Positions 1 through 6,403 are shown, counted from the stretch's first letter. The stretch: 9,996 bases of DNA from Chloroflexi bacterium RBG_16_68_14 (GCA_001796995.1 MGOB01000078.1:21593-31588); one strand, 5' to 3'. Notes: generated from the letters alone by a model not told the origin. Made by a program: numbers and translations.

Positions 1-128
1 CGCCAGGGGTCGCCGGCAGGCACCCAGAGCACCCGAGCCAGCGCCAACTGCTCCCGCGCCTGCTCCGCCAGCACCAGGTGCGCCTGGTGAACTGGGTCGA
101 AGGTGCCACCGAGGATGCCCAGCCTCAC
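1..128 (-). CDS. nadD: Nicotinate-nucleotide adenylyltransferase NadD, N-terminal fragment (runs off left edge)
   Basis: NadD transfers AMP from ATP to nicotinate mononucleotide, making deamido-NAD in cytoplasmic NAD synthesis. Only the first 42 codons are present. Read from the GTG at 128-126, the protein starts MRLGILGGTFDPVHQAHLVL, which holds the nucleotidyltransferase signature GGTFDPxHxxH (the HxGH-type loop appears here as HQAH). It continues to a VLWVPAGDPW stretch, also typical of NadD. The GTG start overlaps the obg TGA stop in a GTGA (128-125), so translation is probably coupled to obg. The order obg-nadD is common in bacteria, often with rsfS next; that part lies outside the window. 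The N-terminal signature makes the identification firm. The rest of the gene cannot be judged. Confidence 0.9.
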   Translation of the reverse strand, partial: MRLGILGGTFDPVHQAHLVLAEQAREQLALARVLWVPAGDPW

Positions 129-1390
129 AGGGGCCACTCCAGCTCGGCCTTGCCGATGCGCACCAGATCGCCGGGCGCCGCTCCTGCCCGCCGCAGCGCC
201 GAGGCCACCCCCATCCGGCGCAGGCGGCGCACCACCTCAGCCCGCGCCTCCTCCGACTCCAGCCCCAGCATCGCCACGGCCTGCGCGGGTCGCTCACCTC
301 TCACTTCGAACCCTTCCTCCACACGCACGACCTCAATCTTCTGCTCCACCTTTGGCCGCACCATGGGCACAACTGTCGGCCGGGCTTCCTTCGCCTCCCT
401 TTCCCGCCCCTGCCGTACCCGATCCATAACCGATGCCATGAGGTCATCCAGCCCTTCGCCAGTGAGCGCCGACACAAAGTACGAATCGCTGCCAGCAGCC
501 CGCAGAGCAGTCGCTAGCTCTGCCTGCCGCTCCCCGGCCTCAGGCAGATCGATCTTGTTCACCGCGACCAGCCACGGCTTGTCGGCGAGCCCGTGACCGA
601 AGGCGCTCAGTTCCTTCCTCAGGACTTGCAGATCGTCCACCGGATCGGGCCCGGCCCCGTCGACGACGTGTACCAAAATCTGGGTTCGCCGCACATGACG
701 GAGAAATCCTGTACCTAGCCCTACTCCCTTATGTGCTCCTTCGATCAGCCCTGGGATGTCTGCTACCACTAACGACTCATAGCCTCGCTCAACCACTCCT
801 AGATATGGCTCCAGTGTGGTGAACGGGTACGCGCCCACTTTGGGCTTCGCTGCTGAGACTGCTCGCAGCAGCGATGACTTGCCGGCGTTCGGTAGCCCAA
901 CGAGTCCTACCTCTGCCAGCAAGCGCAGCTCCAGTCGCAGCCGAACCTCCTCGCCGGGCAGCCCTCGTTCGGCGATACGTGGCGTCTGCCTTGTCGCTGT
1001 CGCGAACCGTGTATTCCCCTTTCCCCCCTGCCCTCCTTGGGCCACTACCACCCGCATCCCCGGACTACATAAGTCTGCCAACAGCCGCTCTCTGACATCC
1101 ATCTGCCATACCATCGTACCTACTGGCACTCGCAAGATCGTATCCTTCCCCTTCTTTCCATGTCGCTTGCCCGGCCCCCCACTCTGCCCCGCTTCGGCAC
1201 GACACAGCTTGCGTCGGCGCAGGCTATCCAGTACGCGAGCCGCCACATCCGCCTCCATCACAACAGCCCCACCTTTACCTCCATCCCCTCCGTCAGGTCC
1301 TCCCCGGGGCACATACCTCTCCCGGCGAAAACTGATTGCTCCGTTTCCCCCAGCACCCCCAACGGACAGGATCTTAATTTCATCAAGCAT
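125..1390 (-). CDS. obg: GTPase Obg (CgtA/ObgE), ribosome-assembly GTPase
   Basis: Obg is an essential GTPase that binds the large ribosomal subunit late in assembly and is linked to stress signalling. The 421-residue protein has all three parts of the family. A glycine-rich Obg fold spans about residues 1-158 (GGAGGNGAISFRRE, then GGPDGGDGGKGG). The G domain follows, with P-loop GLPNAGKSS (165-173), switch I around YPFTTLEPYLG (188-198), switch II DIPGLIEGAH (211-220), NKID (278-281) and SALTGEG (307-313). A C-terminal OCT domain runs from about 345 to 421. The ATG at 1390 gives MLDEIKILSVGG, the normal N-terminus. No strong Shine-Dalgarno is visible, only a purine-rich GACGAAGAG further upstream. 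Its third codon positions favour G over C, the opposite of dnaA on the same strand just upstream. The stop overlaps the nadD start. All GTPase residues look intact. Confidence 0.97.
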   Translation of the reverse strand: MLDEIKILSVGGAGGNGAISFRRERYVPRGGPDGGDGGKGGAVVMEADVAARVLDSLRRRKLCRAEAGQSGGPGKRHGKKGKDTILRVPVGTMVWQMDVRERLLADLCSPGMRVVVAQGGQGGKGNTRFATATRQTPRIAERGLPGEEVRLRLELRLLAEVGLVGLPNAGKSSLLRAVSAAKPKVGAYPFTTLEPYLGVVERGYESLVVADIPGLIEGAHKGVGLGTGFLRHVRRTQILVHVVDGAGPDPVDDLQVLRKELSAFGHGLADKPWLVAVNKIDLPEAGERQAELATALRAAGSDSYFVSALTGEGLDDLMASVMDRVRQGREREAKEARPTVVPMVRPKVEQKIEVVRVEEGFEVRGERPAQAVAMLGLESEEARAEVVRRLRRMGVASALRRAGAAPGDLVRIGKAELEWPL

Positions 1391-1456
1391 AGAGAAGGGC
1401 TCTTCGTCTTTTCATCATACTAATAAGACTGTGGGAAAAGGGGGCTGTGGCGAAAG
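1391..1456 (-). promoter_or_regulatory. obg-dnaA intergenic spacer: AT-rich, possible obg promoter
   Basis: This 66-bp gap lies between the dnaA stop and the obg start. Positions 1411-1430 are about 75% A+T, in sharp contrast to the GC-rich genes around them. On the minus strand a TATGAT (1419-1414) is a 5-of-6 match to a -10 box and would start transcription roughly 17 nt before the obg ATG. No good -35 box is visible at the right spacing. A TGTGGGAAAAG at 1430-1440 loosely resembles a DnaA-binding site but has an extra base. The strand-composition switch described in the findings falls here. Promoter and origin readings are both inference. Confidence 0.3.
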
Positions 1457-2821
1457 CTATGCGGCTGGCGCGTTCAGCAGCGTTACTTCTAGTTCTTGGA
1501 TGGCGGCGCGGGTCTGGGGAAGAGCGGTGAGCTCTTGTTGGATCCGGCGACAGCCGTTGAGGACGGTGGAGTGATCACGTCCACCAAGGAGCTGACCGAT
1601 GGCAGTGAGGGGCTGGGAAGCGTGCTGGCGGAGGAGATACATGGCGATATGTCGAGCGTAGGTGATGTCGCGGGCCCGCGATGCACCAGAGAGCTGTTCT
1701 GGCGAGAGATGAAAGTGCTGGCATACAGCGTGGAGAATAGCTTCGGCTGATGGAGGCGGTGGGCTTGGGCGAAGGGTGAAGAGAGCTTGGCGCGCCGCAT
1801 CGAGCGTTAATGGGCCGCTGACCAGGTCCAGATAAGCAGTGACGCGGTTGAGGGCGCCTTCCAGCTCGCGTACGTTCTTGAATGGCTGAGAGGCGATGAG
1901 CTGGAGCACGGGCTCCGGTAGCGGTCGGCGGAGGTGGGAAGCCTTGCCCTGGAGGATGAGGAGACATTCGCCTGGGGTGGGTGGCAGGAGGTCGATAATG
2001 AGGCCGCCCTGGAGGCGGGACTGCAGACGGGCAGTCAAAGAGGTGAGGGCAGCGGGAGTGCTATCTACGGTGACAACCAGGTGGCAGCCCCGCTCGTGGA
2101 GTGCGTTGAAGATGTGGAAAAACTGCTCCTGAGAAGCGGAACGTGTGGTTAGGAACCCCAGGTCATCCAGAAGCAGCAGTTCGCACTGATGAAAGGGATC
2201 CCGGAACGACTGCGGCTGGCCGCGCCGGACAGCTTTGACATAGCCATCGACGAAAGCCTCTCCCGTCAGCGCGATGACGCGCTTGCCGGCGCGCACGGCG
2301 TCGTAGCCGATGGCGTGGAGCAGGTGCGTCTTGCCAAGGCCGGAGGTGCCGCAGAGCACCAGCGGGTTGTAGGTGCCCTCGCCCGAGGCGACCTGGCGGG
2401 CGGCACGATAGGCCAGGCGGTTGCTCTTAACGACGGTGAACGATTGGAACGTGAACTGCAGATTGAGATCGGGAGGGGGAGAGGCGGTTGCCAGCGCAGG
2501 GTAGTCGCGGTCGGTAGCTAGAGGAGCCGGCGCGGCCTGGGCACCGAGGACCTGAAAGGCCACCGAGACGGGGCTGCCGAGGAGCTGAGAGACGGTGCGG
2601 CTGATGAGGGACTGCATGCGGGAGCGCAGCCATTCGAGGGCGAAATCGGAGGGCACACCCACGATGAGCTGGTCGCCCTCCAGGCTGATGCCTTCGGTGC
2701 TGCGCAGCCAGGTCTCAAAATTGGGTCTGGTTACCTGAAGCTCTAGTTGGCCGAGGGCGGTCTCCCACAGCTTTCGTGGTGAGCGGTCCGGCAACGCCGC
2801 CTTTCTCCTCAATGCCCCCAT
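1457..2821 (-). CDS. dnaA: Chromosomal replication initiator protein DnaA (divergent)
   Basis: DnaA binds DnaA boxes at the origin, forms an ATP-dependent filament and melts the duplex. At 454 residues it has the usual family length and order. Domain I is about residues 17-95 (LWETALGQLELQVTRPNFETWL) and a short Pro/Ala-rich linker follows. The AAA+ core has Walker A GTSGLGKTH (158-166), Walker B LLLLDDLGFL (215-224), sensor I VVTVDSTP (249-256), a probable arginine finger R269 in LQSRL, and sensor II NVRELEGALNRV (316-327). Domain IV carries the signature GGRDHSTVLNGCRRI (413-427). Walker A and B neighbours differ from the common GGVGLGKTH and IDDIQFL forms, so the copy is divergent. The ATG at 2821 has GAGGG directly against it. 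An in-frame TTG at 2794-2792 (codon 10) lies about 9 nt after AGGAGA and may be the true start. The usual neighbours (dnaN, recF, rpmH) are absent; it lies upstream of obg and divergent from coaX. A second DnaA paralogue is the main alternative. Confidence 0.93.
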   Translation of the reverse strand: MGALRRKAALPDRSPRKLWETALGQLELQVTRPNFETWLRSTEGISLEGDQLIVGVPSDFALEWLRSRMQSLISRTVSQLLGSPVSVAFQVLGAQAAPAPLATDRDYPALATASPPPDLNLQFTFQSFTVVKSNRLAYRAARQVASGEGTYNPLVLCGTSGLGKTHLLHAIGYDAVRAGKRVIALTGEAFVDGYVKAVRRGQPQSFRDPFHQCELLLLDDLGFLTTRSASQEQFFHIFNALHERGCHLVVTVDSTPAALTSLTARLQSRLQGGLIIDLLPPTPGECLLILQGKASHLRRPLPEPVLQLIASQPFKNVRELEGALNRVTAYLDLVSGPLTLDAARQALFTLRPSPPPPSAEAILHAVCQHFHLSPEQLSGASRARDITYARHIAMYLLRQHASQPLTAIGQLLGGRDHSTVLNGCRRIQQELTALPQTRAAIQELEVTLLNAPAA

Positions 2822-3079
2822 CCCTCGCGCCGGTCAAGGGGCAAACCATCCCCTTCCGGCAGCGATCCGGCCCTGAAACGAACTTCTGTGGAAAGCTGAA
2901 GGTGCCTGGTACGTTCGTAGAGAGCGCTGCCGCGGACGCCCTGGCGACCTTTGGCAGGAGAAGCGGCGCGATGTTTGGCCCCGCGACGCTGCGCTGGAGA
3001 ACGGGCCCAGACGAGGAGAGAATAGCACGGGACAAGGCAGAGGGATCAAGGCTCTTATGACGATTATGTGGAAGATCGG

Positions 3080-3104
3080 TGGGAAAACTTGCACCCCTTT
3101 CCCA
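3080..3104. repeat. 7-bp inverted repeat upstream of the coaX promoter
   Basis: TGGGAAA (3080-3086) is repeated in perfect inverted form as TTTCCCA (3098-3104) around an 11-nt centre. It ends 16 nt before the putative -35 box of coaX. Such a site could bind a dimeric regulator, or it could be chance. Nothing in the sequence names a regulator. Confidence 0.35.
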
Positions 3105-3120
3105 AGCGGCAGGTGTCCGG

Positions 3121-3150
3121 TTGCAGGGCGCGAGGAGCGGTGCCTATAAT
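3121..3150 (+). promoter_or_regulatory. Putative sigma-70-type promoter for coaX-coaBC
   Basis: A perfect -10 box TATAAT lies at 3145-3150. TTGCAG at 3121-3126 is a weak -35 (TTG matches) with an 18-bp spacer. Transcription would start near 3157. That leaves only about 5 nt before the GTG at 3162 but about 29 nt before the ATG at 3186, which supports the ATG as the coaX start. Confidence 0.6.
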
Positions 3151-3185
3151 GAGCCGCGTTTGTGAAGAACGCTGGCCTCACGAGC

Positions 3186-3956
3186 ATGCTCCTGGCGATC
3201 GACGTTGGCAACACCACCATCACCGCCGGCCTCTTCGACGGGGAGCGGTTGCAGGCGACCTGGCGCATCGCTACCGAACACCAGCGGCTGGCGGATGAGT
3301 ACGCGGTCATCCTTCTGGGGCTGTTGGACGTGGAGGGAGTACGGGCCGAGGAGATCAGCGACGCCGTGCTGGGCAGCGGGGTGCCGGACTTGGTGCCCGT
3401 CTTCGAGGCGCTCTGCCAGCGGCGCCTGGGAGTGCGTCCACTGGTAGTGGGGACGGGCACGCGCACCGGCGTCCGCATCCTGTACGACAGCCCTCGCGAC
3501 GTGGGCGCCGACCGCGTGGCCGACGTGGTGGCGGCGGTGAAGCGCCACGGGCCGCCCCCGCTCATCATCGTCGACCTCGGCACGGGGCTCGTCTTCGATG
3601 CCGTCTCTGCGGAGGGAGACTACTTGGGGGGCGCCATCGCACCCGGCATCGGCATCGCGTCGGGAGCGCTCTTCGAGCGGGCGGCCAAGCTGTACCCGGT
3701 GGAGCTGACCAAGCCCCCCAACGTCATCGGCAAGAATACGGTGGCAGCTATCCAGTCCGGCCTCGTGTTCGGGTACGTCGCCCTCATCGAGGGGATGGTG
3801 GCGCGCTTCAAGCAGGAGCTGGGTGCCCAGGCCAAGGTGATCGGTACCGGCGGCTGGGCGGAGCTCTTCGCCCGCGAGACGGACGTGTTCGATGTGGTGG
3901 ACCCGGACCTGACCCTGCACGGACTGCGCCTCATCTACGAGGCGAACAGGGAGTAG
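3186..3956 (+). CDS. coaX: Type III pantothenate kinase CoaX
   Basis: CoaX phosphorylates pantothenate with ATP, the first step of coenzyme A synthesis; type III enzymes usually need a monovalent cation and escape CoA feedback. The protein is 256 residues, normal for the family. Numbered from the ATG at 3186, the phosphate-binding DVGNTT is at 6-11, GADR at 107-110 (D109 is the expected catalytic base), VDLGTG at 129-134, GDYLGGAIAPGI at 144-155, GKNT at 182-185, and a C-terminal IGTGGWAELF. The usual GTATTFD of this family reads GTGLVFD here, a change near the active site. A GTG at 3162 would add 8 residues (MKNAGLTS), but the family normally begins MLLAIDVGNT and the promoter lies too close to the GTG. 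coaBC follows after 4 nt, so the two form an operon. Confidence 0.95.
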   Translation: MLLAIDVGNTTITAGLFDGERLQATWRIATEHQRLADEYAVILLGLLDVEGVRAEEISDAVLGSGVPDLVPVFEALCQRRLGVRPLVVGTGTRTGVRILYDSPRDVGADRVADVVAAVKRHGPPPLIIVDLGTGLVFDAVSAEGDYLGGAIAPGIGIASGALFERAAKLYPVELTKPPNVIGKNTVAAIQSGLVFGYVALIEGMVARFKQELGAQAKVIGTGGWAELFARETDVFDVVDPDLTLHGLRLIYEANRE

Positions 3957-3960
3957 CGCT

Positions 3961-5166
3961 GTGCTCCAGAACCGATACATCGCTCTGGGCATCACGGGCA
4001 GCATCGCGGCCTACAAGGCGGCCGACCTGGCCAGCAAACTGACCCAGGCCGGGGCGCGCGTCGACGTCCTGATGACGGAGGCGGCGACGCACTTCATTAC
4101 GCCCCTCACCCTGCGTAGCCTCACCGGTCGCCAGGTCTTCATCGATATGTTCGACCCCACCACGGAGCTGGCGGAGCAGCACGTAGAGATCGCGCGCCGG
4201 GCCGACGCCGTTATCGTGGCGCCCGCCAGCGCCACCACTATCGCCAGGCTCGCCCAGGGGCTGGCGGACGACGTGGTGAGCCTGACCGTGCTGGCCACGG
4301 AGGCGCCGGTGCTGGTCGCGCCGGCCATGGACCACCAGATGTACGAGAACGCCGCTACCCAGGCGAACCTGGAGACGCTCCGTCAGCGCGGCTACACCAT
4401 CGTCGGGCCGGCGGAGGGGCGGCTGGCCAGCGGCCGGATGGGGCTGGGCCGGCTGGAGGAGACGGAGGTGCTCATCGGTGCCGTGAAGCAGGCGCTGGGC
4501 CGGCGGGGCGACCTGGCCGGCCGGCGCGTCGTCGTCTCCGCCGGCGGTACGCAGGAGGCGATCGACCCGGTGCGCTTCGTCGGCAACCACTCGTCCGGCA
4601 AGATGGGCTACGCCCTGGCGGAGGCCGCCCGCGACCGGGGCGCCGAGGTGACGCTGGTGACCGCGCCCACCGCTCTCGCCTGCCCCTACGGCGTTCGGCT
4701 GGTATCGGTGCAGAGCGCTCGCGAGATGCGCGACGCCGTGGTCGCCGCCTGCCAGGACGCCGACGCCCTCATCATGGCGGCCGCGGTGGCCGACTTCCAG
4801 CCCGGCGAGGCGGCCGAGCAGAAGATCAGGAAGGCGGGCAAGAAGGGCCTCACCCTGGAGCTGGTGCCCACGCCGGACATCCTCTCGGAGGTGCGGGGCG
4901 ACTTGGTGCGGGTAGGCTTCAAGGCCGAGAGCCGGGAGCTGCTGGAGAGCGCCCGAGAGCTGCTCCGGCGCAAGCAGCTCGACCTGGTGGTGGCCAACGA
5001 CGTGACGGCCGCCGGCTCCGGCTTCGCCACCGACACCAACCAGGTCACCATCATCGACGCCTCTGGCCAGGAGGAGGCGCTTCCCCTCCTGCCCAAGTAC
5101 GACGTGGCAAATCGCGTGCTGGACCGGGTGGCGGCGCTGCTGCGGGAGCGCGGGGAGGCGCCTTAA
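3961..5166 (+). CDS. coaBC: Bifunctional phosphopantothenoylcysteine decarboxylase / phosphopantothenate-cysteine ligase CoaBC
   Basis: CoaBC joins cysteine to 4'-phosphopantothenate (CoaB, CTP-dependent) and then decarboxylates the product to 4'-phosphopantetheine (CoaC, FMN-dependent). The 401-residue protein has both domains. CoaC (about 1-180) shows GITGSIAAYKA (10-20), the expected catalytic H74 and PASATTIARLAQGLADD (88-104). CoaB (about 187-401) shows SAGGTQEAIDPVRF (193-206), NHSSGKMG (209-216), MAAAVADF (272-279), VGFKAES (318-324) and VANDVTAAGSGF (344-355). In CoaC the PxMN motif reads PAMD (121-124), and the flap that carries the catalytic Cys in E. coli reads LASGRMGLGR (155-164), with Ser157 at the Cys position. 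The GTG start is preceded by AGGGAG (3948-3953) with 7-nt spacing, a good ribosome-binding site that overlaps the end of coaX. The next gene starts 12 nt downstream but has lower GC. Confidence 0.96.
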   Translation: MLQNRYIALGITGSIAAYKAADLASKLTQAGARVDVLMTEAATHFITPLTLRSLTGRQVFIDMFDPTTELAEQHVEIARRADAVIVAPASATTIARLAQGLADDVVSLTVLATEAPVLVAPAMDHQMYENAATQANLETLRQRGYTIVGPAEGRLASGRMGLGRLEETEVLIGAVKQALGRRGDLAGRRVVVSAGGTQEAIDPVRFVGNHSSGKMGYALAEAARDRGAEVTLVTAPTALACPYGVRLVSVQSAREMRDAVVAACQDADALIMAAAVADFQPGEAAEQKIRKAGKKGLTLELVPTPDILSEVRGDLVRVGFKAESRELLESARELLRRKQLDLVVANDVTAAGSGFATDTNQVTIIDASGQEEALPLLPKYDVANRVLDRVAALLRERGEAP

Positions 5167-5178
5167 GTGTGGAGGTAA

Positions 5179-6045
5179 ATGGCGGAGATGAGAGTTGGGG
5201 TCCCTAAGGAATTCTGGCACGCTGGCAATCTATCAGCGCGCTACGCGTCCAACGATCCGAGATCTTCGTCGTTTGGAGAACGTCGGCTCGACATCGACAT
5301 GCGGAGCTGCGATTTCGTGCGCCCTGCGGCTATACTCTGGTGCGTTGTCTATCCGCTGTTGGCGGTGGCAAGACGTGCTGCCTGCCGACTGCTGGTTCCA
5401 GAGAATACAGGGGTCTCTGTATATCTGAAATCAGTGGGCCTCTTCGACGCCCTGAAGCAGGCCGGAGTCGAAGTCGACGATAGGGGAGTTCGTGGGCGTT
5501 CTGATCCCCAGCTAATCCTTCCCTTGACGCGGTTCTCGGAGGAGAGAGAGGTTGAGGACCTGGCGAACCGCGCTTTGGAGGCTCTCAATAAGGCGGGCCT
5601 GGGCGCTGCCAACCTCCATCCGCTAGTCAGCGAGATATTCGCGGAGCTAGCCCTAAACGCCGTTCAACACGCCGAATCACCGATCGGCGCGTTCGGGCTC
5701 ATTCAGTTCTACGAGTTGCAGCAGGGCAGGCGGTTTGTCTGCGCGGTCGGCGATGGAGGAATCGGCATACGGCGGTCGCTGGAGAGGAACCCAGATCTGG
5801 CCGACCAGGTGCCGTACGATTGGGTGGCAATCGAGCTTGCGTTGAGAGAGCGAGTCAGTGGAACGGGTTCCAAGACCCGGGGAATCGGGCTTTATGGGGT
5901 GGCAGAGGACATGCGGAAGGCCGGGCGCCAATTGATCATTCACTCAGGCATAGGTATGGTCGAAACTAATGAGGAGCTGGAGAGCGAGGCCAAGCGTACG
6001 ACGCTGTTCCCCGGGACGCTCGCTTATGCTTCGATACCTACGTGA
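5179..6045 (+). CDS. STAS-like / GHKL ATPase fusion, anti-sigma-factor-kinase-like protein
   Basis: Probably a serine/threonine protein kinase or ATP-dependent switch of the SpoIIAB/RsbW type; its target is unknown. The 288-residue protein has two parts. Residues about 36-98 look like a STAS fold (LDIDMRSCDFVRPAAIL, then LLVPENTGVSVYLKSVGLFDAL). Residues about 145-288 form a GHKL (histidine-kinase-like) ATPase: N box FAELALNAVQHAE (154-166), G1 box GDGGIGI (191-197), G2 box TRGIGLYG (233-240) and a last strand FPGTLAYASIPT. E156 and N160 match the spacing of the SpoIIAB catalytic Glu and Mg-binding Asn, so activity is likely. The STAS part lacks a Ser or Thr where SpoIIAA is phosphorylated (it reads RPAAI). 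GGAGG (5171-5175) is only 3 nt from this ATG and 12 nt from an in-frame ATG at 5188, so the start may be either. Sampled GC is about 55-60%, against about 70-80% in parts of coaBC. It forms a pair with the next gene. Confidence 0.82.
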   Translation: MAEMRVGVPKEFWHAGNLSARYASNDPRSSSFGERRLDIDMRSCDFVRPAAILWCVVYPLLAVARRAACRLLVPENTGVSVYLKSVGLFDALKQAGVEVDDRGVRGRSDPQLILPLTRFSEEREVEDLANRALEALNKAGLGAANLHPLVSEIFAELALNAVQHAESPIGAFGLIQFYELQQGRRFVCAVGDGGIGIRRSLERNPDLADQVPYDWVAIELALRERVSGTGSKTRGIGLYGVAEDMRKAGRQLIIHSGIGMVETNEELESEAKRTTLFPGTLAYASIPT

Positions 6046-6050
6046 GGTGG
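6044..6050 (+). promoter_or_regulatory. Ribosome-binding site fixing the start of the DUF4325-like gene
   Basis: GAGGTGG overlaps the TGA stop (6043-6045) of the STAS/GHKL gene and ends 5 nt before the GTG at 6056. It supports that GTG over the ATGs at 6026 and 5969, which would extend the protein far back into the upstream gene. The arrangement suggests translational coupling of the two genes. Confidence 0.6.
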
Positions 6051-6055
6051 TGAAC

Positions 6056-6403
6056 GTGGCAACAGTGAACGTCCATGGGTTGCTCCAAAAGCGGGCACTG
6101 ATTACGAGAGAGTCAGCTGGGGCTATTCGAGATGCGCTAGCAGACGCCTCGGGCGACGACGAAGTCACATTGGACTTTGCTGGCGTGGACGCGGTGACGC
6201 CGTCGTTCGTCGATGAGGTTCTGGCGATTGTGGAGGACGCCGTCGCACGGCGAGGGAAGAGCGGCCTCCGACTGGTCTTCCTGCACCCCCCGACTCGGCT
6301 ATCGTCGAAATTCGCAGCGGTCGGCCGCGCCCGAGATCTGGAAATCGCCGAGGCCCCGGATGGTGCCTGGATAATAACTGGTACCGGAGCGGCTGTGCGG
6401 TAG
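6056..6403 (+). CDS. Small STAS-like protein (DUF4325-type)
   Basis: From the GTG at 6056 this gives a 115-residue protein. Its centre, DEVTLDFAGVDAVTPSFVDEVL (35-56), matches the pattern of STAS-like DUF4325 proteins: a beta strand ending in LDF.GV, then an S-F-x-D-E-x helix start. SSKF (83-86) and a C-terminal IITGTG strand follow. STAS proteins usually act as antagonists in partner switching. Ser50 (with Thr48) lies where SpoIIAA-type proteins are phosphorylated, which would suit modification by the GHKL protein encoded 10 nt upstream. The function is not established for this family; the partner-switch role is inferred from the pairing. An ATG at 6026 would add 10 residues (MLRYLREVVN) and overlap the upstream gene by 20 nt. 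It converges with the glycosylase gene across 41 bp that hold no clear terminator. Confidence 0.75.
   Translation: MATVNVHGLLQKRALITRESAGAIRDALADASGDDEVTLDFAGVDAVTPSFVDEVLAIVEDAVARRGKSGLRLVFLHPPTRLSSKFAAVGRARDLEIAEAPDGAWIITGTGAAVR

Larger units (their letters stand above)
2822..3185. promoter_or_regulatory. Divergent dnaA/coaX intergenic region, no gene seen
   Basis: About 364 bp separate the divergent dnaA and coaX starts. Small open frames cross it, but none has a family motif or a convincing ribosome-binding site. Its right end holds a consensus-like promoter for coaX and, just upstream of that, a 7-bp inverted repeat. TGTGGAA-type sequences, weakly like DnaA boxes read on the other strand (TTCCACA), lie at 2887-2895 and 3067-3075. 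No clear -35/-10 pair for dnaA was found. From 2941 the plus strand is mildly G-rich. Confidence 0.55.

Noticed and set aside
2776..3060. Small open frames in the dnaA-coaX gap (plus strand 94 codons, minus strand 106 codons)
   Set aside because: They overlap the dnaA start or the intergenic region, have no convincing ribosome-binding site and no family pattern, and open frames this long are expected by chance at this GC.
3144..4004. 286-codon open frame on the minus strand
   Set aside because: It is antisense to coaX, with biased composition and no recognisable domain.
3931..5220. 429-codon open frame on the minus strand
   Set aside because: It is the antisense shadow of coaBC, with a His/Gly/Arg-rich repetitive translation and no motif.
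5969..6055. Longer 144-residue version of the DUF4325-like protein
   Set aside because: It would overlap the upstream gene by 77 nt and adds an Arg-rich, motif-free N-terminus. The GAGGTGG site points to the GTG at 6056.
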